DNA of 17,675 nt from DATARH01 sp036273175 (GTDB taxonomy: Bacteria > Pseudomonadota > Alphaproteobacteria > ATCC43930 > CGMCC-115725): contig DASUIE010000008.1 in assembly GCA_036273175.1 (NCBI GenBank), positions 1 through 17,675 on the forward strand, given 5' to 3'. The notes under the pieces were generated by a model. The model searched no databases. It was not told the origin of the DNA and worked only from the letters and a program-made list of their open reading frames with translations. Position numbers and translations under genes: made by a program. Of the stretch, positions 1 through 6,287 are shown piece by piece. How positions within the stretch are numbered: the first letter of the stretch is position 1; each line of letters starts with the position of its first letter.

Positions 1-161
1 CCGGCGAACCCCTCCCACAGCAGCCCGACCGCGCCCTCGTAGCCGTAATCGGCGACGAGCTCGGCCAGCGTATGGCCGCGCACCCACATGATGCCCTTGG
101 CGCCGTCGCTGTGGCTCAGCACCGTTTCGGCGGCGACGAGGCCGGCCAATCCGCTATCCAT
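1..161 (-). CDS. Citrate synthase-like protein, N-terminal part (runs off left edge)
   Basis: Reverse-strand reading from the ATG at 161 gives 53 codons that stay open to the window edge. The protein begins MDSGLAGLVAAETVLSHSDG and continues with a WVRGH segment and a GLLWEGF segment. This matches the start of citrate/2-methylcitrate synthases (G-L-x-G-V-x-A-A-x-T-x-x-S-x-x-D-G, then a RGxx-x-x-L turn and a LLW helix). Family members condense oxaloacetate with an acyl-CoA, but the catalytic His and Asp residues are outside the window, so the substrate cannot be judged. It lies 58 bases downstream of the DHDPS-family gene on the same strand and is probably co-transcribed with it. No convincing Shine-Dalgarno sequence precedes the start, which is the last of three tandem 16-bp repeat copies, each carrying an ATG. 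A citrate lyase-like relative is an alternative reading. Confidence 0.75.
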   Translation of the reverse strand, partial: MDSGLAGLVAAETVLSHSDGAKGIMWVRGHTLAELVADYGYEGAVGLLWEGFA

Positions 162-198
162 GAGGCCCGCTATCCATGGGGCCCGCTATCCATGGGGC
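151..198 (-). repeat. 16-bp tandem repeat, three copies, each carrying an ATG
   Basis: Three direct copies lie at 151-166, 167-182 and 183-198. On the reverse strand each reads GCCCCATGGATAGCGG or a one-base variant, and a degenerate fourth start (CGCTATGC on the plus strand) follows at 199. Sixteen is not a multiple of three, so the three ATGs (193, 177, 161) are in different frames. The two upstream ATGs each open a seven-residue ORF, MDSGPHG, that stops at a TAG a few bases past the next ATG. Only the last copy opens the citrate synthase-like frame. Confidence 0.9.
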
Positions 199-219
199 CG
201 CTATGCACGGCGTCGGCGC

Positions 220-1185
220 CTATTCGGCGGCGAGCGGGGCGGCCTCGCCGCGCCCGATGCCGGAGGCGGCGATCGCCGCGCGCAGCCGCGCGATCTCGGC
301 TTCGGGCAGCTTGACCAGCGGCGGGCGCACCACCGCCGGCGGCAGCTTGCCGGTCAGCGCCAGCACCTCCTTCATGCGGTTGTGCATGTCGAGGAAGGGC
401 GGCGCGTAAAAGGCCTGGGCGAGCGGATAGATGCGGTCGTTGACCGCCCGCGCGGTCGTGAGGTCGTTGGCCTGGACCGCCCGGAACAGCGCCACCTGCA
501 GCGCCGCGATGACGCTCCCGGCGCCGGAGAGCAGCCCGCCGCACCCCATCACCAGCGAGCTCAACAGCCACGACGAATGCGTCGTCAGCACCGTCACCGG
601 GCGCGGCAGGCTTTGCAGGACGCGGATATTGCGCTCATGCGTCATCGGGTCGCCCGACCAGTCCTTGACCGCGCGGATCGACGGCACCGCCTCGGCCAGC
701 TTGAGCAGCGTCTCGTGCGGATAGCCGAGCGGGCCGGCCAGCGTGTAGTTGAAGCAGATCAGCGGCAGGCTCGTCGCCGCGGCGATGGTTGAAAAATGGG
801 CGACCGCCATCTCCGGCCTGAGCTGCCCGCCCATGCTCATGCTCTGCGGCGGGAAGACCAGGAGGCAGGAGGCGCCCTCCGCCTCGCACATCCGCGCGAT
901 CCGCGCCGCCTCGAGGCTGCCGTCGGCATAGACCCCGGCGACGATCGGCAGGCGGTCGCCGATCTCCGCCAGGGTCAGCCGCAGCACCTCGCGCTGCTCG
1001 TCGAGGGTGCAGGCATGCACTTCGCTCGAATGGCCGTTGACGGTCAGCGCCGAGATCCCGTCGACCCCGCCGACATCGCGCAGGTGCCGGCGATAGGACG
1101 CCGCGTCGATCGAATAGTCGGCGTGAAACGGCAGCAGCACTGCCGGGATGACGCCGTGCGGCGTCCAGTCTCGAAAACGCGTCAT
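220..1185 (-). CDS. Dihydrodipicolinate synthase (DapA)-family aldolase/lyase
   Basis: A 321-residue protein of the class I aldolase DHDPS/NAL superfamily (TIM barrel). The Schiff-base lysine is K174 in AVKDWSGD and the conserved tyrosine is Y147 in CFNYTLAG. The usual GTTGE carboxylate-binding loop is NGHSSEV (50-56), which is typical of uncharacterised 'DHDPS-family' paralogues rather than true lysine-pathway DapA. Members use pyruvate or release it from 2-oxo acids; the actual substrate is unknown. I chose the ATG at 1185 over one ten codons upstream because GGGAG lies 6 nt before it. It sits between an EF-hand gene (62 bp upstream) and a citrate synthase-like gene downstream on the same strand, suggesting a carboxylic-acid catabolic pair. 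It is not claimed to be dapA. Confidence 0.85.
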   Translation of the reverse strand: MTRFRDWTPHGVIPAVLLPFHADYSIDAASYRRHLRDVGGVDGISALTVNGHSSEVHACTLDEQREVLRLTLAEIGDRLPIVAGVYADGSLEAARIARMCEAEGASCLLVFPPQSMSMGGQLRPEMAVAHFSTIAAATSLPLICFNYTLAGPLGYPHETLLKLAEAVPSIRAVKDWSGDPMTHERNIRVLQSLPRPVTVLTTHSSWLLSSLVMGCGGLLSGAGSVIAALQVALFRAVQANDLTTARAVNDRIYPLAQAFYAPPFLDMHNRMKEVLALTGKLPPAVVRPPLVKLPEAEIARLRAAIAASGIGRGEAAPLAAE

Positions 1186-1221
1186 CCTCTTCTCCCGACC
1201 CCGCCGACCGCGCACCGCCGG

Positions 1222-1251
1222 AGCATAGCACCGGTCCGCGCAGCCGGTCAG
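1222..1251 (-). promoter_or_regulatory. Possible sigma70 promoter for the DHDPS-family gene
   Basis: On the reverse strand CTGACC (1251-1246) and TATGCT (1227-1222) are 18 bp apart, 37 bp ahead of the chosen start. The spacer contains an ACCGG/CCGGT inverted repeat. The -35 element overlaps the stop codon of the upstream EF-hand gene. The match is moderate and read-through from upstream remains possible. Confidence 0.35.
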
Positions 1252-1634
1252 CGGCGCGTTTCCGCCGAAGCCTGGTGACGATACCGCGCCTGCTGCTTGT
1301 CGTGCCAGGCGCTCCGCTCGGCCCGGTCGATCGCGCCGTCATGGTTGGTGTCGATCAGCTCGAAGCGGGCCTGGAACATGCGGTCGCGCTGATCCGCCGG
1401 CATCGCCGCCTGGCGGTCGTAATAGGATTTCTCGCGGGTCAGCCGGTCGCGGTCGGCCGTCGCCAGCCCGTCCGCCGCGAGCTGCGCGGCGATCTGGCGC
1501 TGGCGCTGGGCGATGAAATCGACCCGCCAGTCGCGGTACTGGGCAAAGCTGATCCGATCCTGATCGGGCTCCGCCGCGCGCGCCGGCAGCCACAGGGCGG
1601 CGAGAAGCATGGCGGCCAAAACGAGCGTCCTCAT
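1248..1634 (-). CDS. Secreted small EF-hand calcium-binding protein
   Basis: A 128-residue protein. Residues 1-20 form a signal peptide (MRTLVLAAMLLAALWLPARA) with a likely A-x-A cleavage site. One canonical EF-hand loop occupies residues 95-106, with D95, N97, D99, A101 (backbone), D103 and E106 at the calcium-coordinating positions. The middle (about 25-75) is charged, helical and rich in Gln/Arg. A second EF-hand is not evident, which is unusual because EF-hands normally pair; it may dimerise or use a degenerate partner helix. The start at 1634 has a GGGGGAG ribosome binding site 8 nt upstream and makes the signal peptide begin at residue 1, so the longer in-frame extension to 1700 is rejected. 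It probably acts in the periplasm; its partner is unknown. Confidence 0.8.
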   Translation of the reverse strand: MRTLVLAAMLLAALWLPARAAEPDQDRISFAQYRDWRVDFIAQRQRQIAAQLAADGLATADRDRLTREKSYYDRQAAMPADQRDRMFQARFELIDTNHDGAIDRAERSAWHDKQQARYRHQASAETRR

Positions 1635-1671
1635 CGCGGTGTCTCCCCCGAGGGTTGTAGAAAACGTAACC

Positions 1672-1707
1672 AGAACACCCGATCCGCAAAAGCGAGTCAA
1701 GCGGATT
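1672..1707 (-). promoter_or_regulatory. Putative promoter with overlapping inverted repeat, EF-hand gene
   Basis: On the reverse strand TTGACT (1700-1695) is followed after 17 bp by TGTTCT (1677-1672), about 38 bp before the EF-hand start. An inverted repeat ATCCGC (1682-1687) / GCGGAT (1701-1706) encloses the -35 box and could be an operator. The -35 box also overlaps a GANTC site (1694-1698). The -10 match is poor. Confidence 0.4.
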
Positions 1708-1849
1708 GTTCACGGTTCATTCTAGGTTTAGGCAAACCGCGGTACGGTATGTCGCGGCGCAGCTTGTCGCCGGCCCTCTCCCGGCACCGGGAAGACATGG
1801 CTGCGCGGCGCCGTCGCGTCCGGCACCGCGCGGGCGCGCGCGAACCTCC

Positions 1850-1996
1850 CTCATCGAGACCGGGGCCGTCGAACGGAAACACGTACGTAAAGTGCGCCGC
1901 GACATAGGGATGCATCGGGTCGCCGCGCCGGCGGATCGTCTCGATCCGGCGCCGGTCCGCCGCCCCGAGCGCCAGCCGCGAGACGATCGCCAGCAA
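1850..1996 (-). pseudogene. Truncated 2'-5' RNA ligase-like (2H phosphoesterase) remnant
   Basis: From a TTG at 1996 (GGGGGA about 8 nt upstream) the reverse strand reads LAIVSRLALGAADRRRIETI, then an arginine-rich turn, then HPYVAAHFTYVFPFDG. This resembles the N-terminal half of bacterial 2'-5' RNA ligase family proteins, in which the first catalytic H-x-T motif lies in a (P/A)HxT-x-VFPF strand; here it is HFT. After FDGPGL the reading becomes low-complexity Arg/Ala sequence and stops at 1697. The second H-x-T motif and most of the fold are missing, and I could not find a continuation in the other frames. I read it as a decayed gene whose 3' part was deleted near 1850. The region 1635-2144 contains no other gene I can support. 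Confidence 0.5.
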
Positions 1997-2031
1997 ATCT
2001 CCGATTCCCCCGCCGCGCCGTTTCGACGATA

Positions 2032-2057
2032 GACTGCCGCGGGCTTTCGCGGCAGTC
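2032..2057. repeat. Perfect inverted repeat (10-bp stem, 6-nt loop) upstream of rnhB
   Basis: GACTGCCGCG (2032-2041) and CGCGGCAGTC (2048-2057) are exact inverse complements around GGCTTT. No T-tract follows on either strand, so it is not a textbook intrinsic terminator. It could end transcription in a factor-assisted way, stabilise an RNA end, or be an operator in front of rnhB (start 88 bp downstream). Confidence 0.7.
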
Positions 2058-2144
2058 ACGGGAACGATGCTGCATTCCGGGTTGGCACAGGCGCTCGCGC
2101 GTGGCACAAGCCCCTTGGGGGAGGCCGGTCCGCGCTGGGGGGCG

Positions 2145-2753
2145 ATGCCGGATTTCGCGATCGAGGATGGGTGCGGCGGCGTCGTCTGCGGCGTCGACGA
2201 GGCGGGGCGGGGGCCGCTGGCGGGGCCGGTCGTCGCCGCGGCGGTGATCCTCGACCGCGCCAACCTCGCCGCCTTCCTGCATGAGCGGCTCGACGATTCG
2301 AAGGCGATGACGGCGCTGGCGCGCGAGCGCTGCTACGAGGCGCTCTTGGCGGGGGCGCGGATCGGCGTCGGCGCGGCCAGCGTCGGCGAGATCGACCGGG
2401 TCAATATCCTGCGCGCGAGCCTTGTCGCGATGACGCGGGCGGTGCGCGCGCTCGGCGTCGTCCCCGACATCGCGCTCGTCGACGGCAACCAGGCGCCGGC
2501 GCTCGGCTGCGCGGTCAGGACCGTGGTCGGCGGCGACGGCCTGAGCTTTTCGATCGCCGCCGCCTCGGTCGTCGCCAAGGTCACGCGCGACCGGCTGATG
2601 ACGATGCTCGCCCGCCGCTACCCCGGCTATGGCTGGGAGCGCAATGCCGGCTACGGCACCGCGGCGCATTCGGCGGCGCTGGCGCGGCTCGGCATCACCC
2701 CGCATCATCGCCGCTCCTTCGCGCCGGTGCGGCTGCTCTCGCCGGTTGAATAG
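2145..2753 (+). CDS. rnhB: Ribonuclease HII
   Basis: A 202-residue protein of normal length for RNase HII, which cuts the RNA strand of RNA/DNA hybrids and incises at single ribonucleotides in DNA. The signature GVDEAGRGPLAGPVV gives the catalytic D18 and E19. D113 lies in LVDGN and D131 in GGDGLSFS, followed by the AAASVVAKVTRD helix. The DSK motif is DSKAMT. The ATG at 2145 places MPDF just before the catalytic core, as in alphaproteobacterial homologues. The G-run upstream is only 2 nt from the ATG, so the ribosome binding site is poor. An in-frame ATG at 2067 would add 26 residues with no homology-like content. ccrM follows after 48 bp on the same strand, a neighbourhood common in Alphaproteobacteria. 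Confidence 0.93.
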   Translation: MPDFAIEDGCGGVVCGVDEAGRGPLAGPVVAAAVILDRANLAAFLHERLDDSKAMTALARERCYEALLAGARIGVGAASVGEIDRVNILRASLVAMTRAVRALGVVPDIALVDGNQAPALGCAVRTVVGGDGLSFSIAAASVVAKVTRDRLMTMLARRYPGYGWERNAGYGTAAHSAALARLGITPHHRRSFAPVRLLSPVE

Positions 2754-2775
2754 CATCCGAAAGAATTGACGCCGG

Positions 2776-2824
2776 GACTCGCGGCGCGCACAGTCGCCGC
2801 GATGAAAGTCTCCAATACAGATTC
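2776..2824 (+). promoter_or_regulatory. Two GANTC sites flanking the ccrM start codon
   Basis: GACTC at 2776-2780 and GATTC at 2820-2824 lie 22 bp before and 18 bp after the ATG of the GANTC methyltransferase. In Caulobacter, methylation of GANTC sites in the ccrM leader controls its own transcription. That this pair does the same here is inference, since the motif is short. Confidence 0.4.
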
Positions 2825-3884
2825 GGCCGAGCTGATCCTAAACGGCGATTGCCTTGAGAAAATGGCCGGTCTGCCCGAGGCTTCGATCGATCTGGTCTTT
2901 GCCGACCCGCCCTATAACCTGCAGCTCAGGGGCGAATTGCAGCGCCCCGACCAGAGCCGGGTCGACGGCGTCGACGCCGATTGGGACAAGTTCGCGGGCT
3001 TCGCCGAATACGACCGGTTCACCCGCGACTGGCTCGGCGCCGCGCGCCGGTTGTTGAAGCCGGACGGGGCGCTCTGGGTCATCGGCACCTACCACAACGT
3101 CTTTCGCATCGGCGCGATCTTGCAGGATCTCGGCTTCTGGATGCTCAACGACGTGGTGTGGCGCAAGTCGAACCCGATGCCCAATTTCCGCGGCCGGCGG
3201 TTTACCAACGCGCACGAGACGCTGCTCTGGTGCGCACGCGGCCGGGAGTCGAAATACACCTTCAATTACGAGGCGATGAAGGCGCTGAACGACGAGCTGC
3301 AAATGCGCAGCGACTGGTTCATCCCGGTGTGCGGCGGTCCCGAGCGGCTGAAGGGCGGCGACGGCGCCAAGGCGCATCCGACGCAAAAGCCCGAGGCGCT
3401 GCTGCACCGCGTGATCCTCGCCTCGACCCGCCCGGGCGACACGGTGCTCGACCCGTTTTTCGGCACCGGCACGACCGGCGCGGTCGCCAAGCGGCTCGGC
3501 CGCGGCTTTATCGGGATCGAGCGCGACCCCGATTACGCGGCGCTGGCGCGGCGGCGGATCGCGGCGGTCACCCCGGCCTCGGCCGAGATCGTCTCACTCG
3601 AGTCGCGGCGGGAGGCGCCGCGCATCCCGTTCGGCAATCTGGTCGAGCGCGGGCTCCTGCAGCCGGGCGAGGTGCTGTGCGACGAGCGCCGCCGGTTCAC
3701 CGCCCGCATCCGCGCCGATGGCAGCGTCATCTCGGCGGACCACAAGGGCTCGATCCACACCGTGGCGGCGCAAATCCAGGGCGCGCCGGCCTGCAACGGC
3801 TGGGCCTTCTGGCATGTCGAGCGCAATGGCAGCCTGGTGCCGATCGATGTGTTCCGCCAGCAGCTCCGCGCCGAGCTCAGATAG
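2802..3884 (+). CDS. ccrM: CcrM-type adenine-N6 DNA methyltransferase (GANTC)
   Basis: A 360-residue beta-class N6-adenine methyltransferase. The catalytic motif DPPY is at 35-38 (FADPPYNLQL) and the SAM-binding motif DPFFGTGTTG at 217-226, in the IV-then-I order of the beta class. The central part contains the HPTQKPEALLHR motif. The C-terminal ~85 residues, from GNLVERGLLQPGEVL onward, form the RAMA-like domain that CcrM needs for DNA recognition. CcrM methylates GANTC behind the replication fork and is a cell-cycle regulator in Alphaproteobacteria. Specificity is inferred from family resemblance. The ATG at 2802 is preferred over a TTG at 2766, although neither has a strong ribosome binding site. 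The HIT gene starts one base after its stop. Confidence 0.93.
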   Translation: MKVSNTDSAELILNGDCLEKMAGLPEASIDLVFADPPYNLQLRGELQRPDQSRVDGVDADWDKFAGFAEYDRFTRDWLGAARRLLKPDGALWVIGTYHNVFRIGAILQDLGFWMLNDVVWRKSNPMPNFRGRRFTNAHETLLWCARGRESKYTFNYEAMKALNDELQMRSDWFIPVCGGPERLKGGDGAKAHPTQKPEALLHRVILASTRPGDTVLDPFFGTGTTGAVAKRLGRGFIGIERDPDYAALARRRIAAVTPASAEIVSLESRREAPRIPFGNLVERGLLQPGEVLCDERRRFTARIRADGSVISADHKGSIHTVAAQIQGAPACNGWAFWHVERNGSLVPIDVFRQQLRAELR

Positions 3885-3885
3885 C

Positions 3886-4254
3886 GTGGCCTACGACCGC
3901 GACAACGTCTTTGCCCGCATCCTGCGCGGCGAGATCCCTTGCGCCAAGGTGTTCGAGGACGAGCATGTGCTCGCCTTCCGCGACATCCACCCGCAGGCGC
4001 CGACCCATGTGATCCTGATCCCGAAGGGGGAATACGTCTCGGTCGACGATTTCTCGGCGAAGGGCTCGGCGGCCGAGCATGCCGCCTTTCTGCGCGCGAT
4101 CGGCGAGATCGCCAGGATCGAGGGGGTCGCCGCGGGCGGCTACCGCGTCATCGCCAATCACGGCGAGGCGGCGCACCAGGATGTCCCGCATTTCCACCTG
4201 CACATCGTCGGCGGGCGCGACCTCGGACCGATGCTGCGGCGCCCACGGCCTTAG
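3886..4254 (+). CDS. HIT family nucleotide hydrolase (HinT-like)
   Basis: A 122-residue histidine-triad protein. The triad HFHLHI (H102, H104, H106) lies in VPHFHLHIVGGRDLG, and the N-terminus (FARILRGEIPCAKVFEDEH, then HPQAPTHVILIPK) is typical of HinT. Homologues hydrolyse AMP-lysine and other purine nucleoside phosphoramidates. The start is GTG at 3886, one base after the ccrM stop, so translation is probably coupled to ccrM. No other start gives the conserved N-terminus. Its 3' end overlaps the tail of the convergent lipase gene by 4 bases. Confidence 0.9.
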   Translation: MAYDRDNVFARILRGEIPCAKVFEDEHVLAFRDIHPQAPTHVILIPKGEYVSVDDFSAKGSAAEHAAFLRAIGEIARIEGVAAGGYRVIANHGEAAHQDVPHFHLHIVGGRDLGPMLRRPRP

Positions 4255-5312
4255 GTATTTAGCGGCATCTCCGCGCGGCAAACGCTCGTCGGCAGATCGG
4301 CCGGGTTAAGCGGTCTCGCCGCCTCGCCGCCGGGGCCGAGCGCGGCGATCCGCGCCAGGTATTGGGCGATCCCGTGGTCCTGGCTCGCCTTGTGGAAGAA
4401 ATCGGCGACGGCCGCGCGCAGATCGGTGCGCAGCGAGCGGAACACGTCGGCCGGGCCGGGCATCCAGTAGCGCCCGTCATCCATCAGCAGCACCGACTCG
4501 CCGAGGTGCTGGTACTCGGTCTGCCCCTCGTTGCCGAGATAGGTGCCGCGAAAGATCGAGCTGATCGGGTTGTCGCCGGTCGGCACCAGCGGCACCGGGT
4601 CGGCGCAGGCGACGACCCGCACGACATGCCGCGCGAATTCCGGCCAGGACGTGACCCCCTCGTTGTCGAAGACCCGCGGCTGGCCAAAGGTGTAGACGCG
4701 CGGCGGCGCCGCCGGCGCCGGGCTGTCGGTATAGAGATAGAGGCCGACGAGCAGCGCCGCCGCGCCGCCCAGCGAGTGCCCGGTGACCGCGATCGGCCGG
4801 TCTAGCCGCAGCCGCGGCTTCGCGTCGCGATAGACGGCGTTGGCGTACATGCGAAAGCCGGCATGCACGTGCACGCGCAGCGCGTCGTCCCACACCTTGC
4901 CGATTTCCGCGTCGGTATCGGCGTCGTCGCGGTTGGCGGTGCCGCGGATCGCGACGATCTGCTCGCCGGTGCGCCGGTTGACCGCGATGATGTAGCGGCC
5001 CTCGTAGCCGGGATGCCGGCCGGCCAGCGGAACCGGTATGCCCGGCGTGACCGTGTAGTCGGCGAGCAGCGCCGGCGGGCATTGCTCCGCGCTCGGGGCG
5101 CCGTCATAGGCCATGGCCGACAGGCACGCCATCAGCCGGATCGTGCCGATCCGCCCGCGCAGCGCCGCCTGCATCGCGGCATCCTCGGCGGCGACCGAAA
5201 CCGGCGGCGCGGGGGGCGGCCCGACCGCCGGCGCGGCGCAACCCAGCAGCCCCGCGACACAAGTCATCGCGGCTGCCCGCACCAGATTCCGGCCGATCCT
5301 CGCTCGAACCAT
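4251..5312 (-). CDS. Class 3 lipase family lipoprotein
   Basis: A 353-residue alpha/beta hydrolase of the Lipase_3 family. The N-terminus carries a hydrophobic segment and a lipobox LLGC with C25, so it should be lipid-anchored after export. The family pattern is complete: RGT (123-125, oxyanion region), GHSLGG with nucleophile S180, TFGQPRVFD, D238 in CADPVPLVP, and H269 in EYQHLGE. It probably hydrolyses acylglycerols or other esters in the envelope; the substrate is unknown. The ATG at 5312 has GGAG 7 nt upstream. It follows the aldo/keto reductase by 66 bp on the same strand and may belong to the argC transcript. It converges on the HIT gene with a 4-base overlap and no room for a terminator between them. 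Confidence 0.87.
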   Translation of the reverse strand: MVRARIGRNLVRAAAMTCVAGLLGCAAPAVGPPPAPPVSVAAEDAAMQAALRGRIGTIRLMACLSAMAYDGAPSAEQCPPALLADYTVTPGIPVPLAGRHPGYEGRYIIAVNRRTGEQIVAIRGTANRDDADTDAEIGKVWDDALRVHVHAGFRMYANAVYRDAKPRLRLDRPIAVTGHSLGGAAALLVGLYLYTDSPAPAAPPRVYTFGQPRVFDNEGVTSWPEFARHVVRVVACADPVPLVPTGDNPISSIFRGTYLGNEGQTEYQHLGESVLLMDDGRYWMPGPADVFRSLRTDLRAAVADFFHKASQDHGIAQYLARIAALGPGGEAARPLNPADLPTSVCRAEMPLNT

Positions 5313-5378
5313 CGCGGCGCTCCGGCGAACTCGACGCGCCAGATTAACCCTCCGGTCGAAGGGAGAGCTACCGAAACT

Positions 5379-6287
5379 CTACAGGATTTGTCTGATCCGC
5401 TCGCGCTGCCGCGCGTCGGGGAGGCGCCCGAACCCGGCCTTGGCGTTGTCGGCCATGTGGTCGGGCTTGTCGGTGGCGGGGATCACGCAGGTCACCGCCG
5501 GCTCGGCGATCAGGTATTTGAGGAAAAGCTGGGCCCAGCTCGCGCAGTCGAATTCGGCGGCCCAGCCGGGCACCGCCTTGCCGCGAACGCTGCGGAACAA
5601 ATCGCCGCGCTCGAAGGGCTGGTTGACGATGACGGCCACCTTGCGCTCGCGGCAGGCCGGGAACAGGCGCTGCTCGGCCTCGCGGGTCGCCAGCGAATAG
5701 CCGCACTGGACGAAATCGATGCCGGGCTCGGTTTCGAGGATGCGGGCGAGCTCGGGGAGCGACCCGGTCGTGTAATGGGTGATGCCGATATAGCGCACCT
5801 GGCCCTTGGCCTTCATCTCGCGCAGCGTCGCGAGCTGGGTGCGCCAATCGACCAGGTTGTGAATCTGGATCAGGTCGAGCGCCGGGCTCTTCATCCGCTC
5901 GGCCGAGCGGCCCATCTCGGCGATGCCGCGCTCGCGGCCGCTGGTCCACACCTTGGTCGCGAGGAACACCTTCGGCCGTACCCCCAGCTCGGCGACGAGC
6001 TCGCCGCTGACCGCCTCGGCGCGGCCGTACATCGGCGACGAATCGATCATCCGCCCGCCGGCGGCGACCAGCGCCTCGACCACGGCCTTGAGCGGGGCGC
6101 GCTCGGCCGGGCTGCCGCCGACATCGAAGACCGGCCAGGTGCCCAGCCCGACCACCGGCATGGCCTCGCCGGTCGACGGGATCGGGCGCGTCAGCATCGG
6201 CGTGTCGGCCATCGTGTCGAGACTCCCCAGGACGGGTAGGGCGGCGAGGCCCCGCAACAGGCTGCGACGGCTCGCCGGCCGGATCAC
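5379..6287 (-). CDS. Tat-exported aldo/keto reductase
   Basis: A 302-residue AKR-superfamily protein with the full catalytic tetrad: D82 and Y87 (MIDSSPMYGRAE), K112 (ATKVW) and H143 (IQIHNL). These enzymes reduce carbonyls with NADPH in a TIM barrel. The N-terminus VIRPASRRSLLRGLAALPVL contains a twin-arginine motif (SRRSLL) and a short hydrophobic stretch, suggesting export of the folded protein with its cofactor. The start is GTG at 6285-6287, overlapping the argC stop as GTGA, so translational coupling is likely. An internal ATG before ADTPML would remove the Tat signal and give a cytoplasmic form. The substrate is unknown, and the link with arginine synthesis appears to be positional only. 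Confidence 0.88.
   Translation of the reverse strand: MIRPASRRSLLRGLAALPVLGSLDTMADTPMLTRPIPSTGEAMPVVGLGTWPVFDVGGSPAERAPLKAVVEALVAAGGRMIDSSPMYGRAEAVSGELVAELGVRPKVFLATKVWTSGRERGIAEMGRSAERMKSPALDLIQIHNLVDWRTQLATLREMKAKGQVRYIGITHYTTGSLPELARILETEPGIDFVQCGYSLATREAEQRLFPACRERKVAVIVNQPFERGDLFRSVRGKAVPGWAAEFDCASWAQLFLKYLIAEPAVTCVIPATDKPDHMADNAKAGFGRLPDARQRERIRQIL

Noticed and set aside
1779..1792. TCCCGG-CA-CCGGGA palindrome, considered as a dispersed repeat or terminator
   Set aside because: A 6-bp stem with a 2-nt loop and no T-tract; too short to support a call in sequence this GC-rich.
2080..2125. Two TGGCAC boxes upstream of rnhB, considered as sigma54 promoters
   Set aside because: Neither has a GC doublet at the required distance (GG-N10-GC), so the -12 element is missing.
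4863..6239. 458-codon plus-strand ORF opposite the lipase and aldo/keto reductase
   Set aside because: Antisense shadow of two motif-complete proteins; no start signal or domain of its own.
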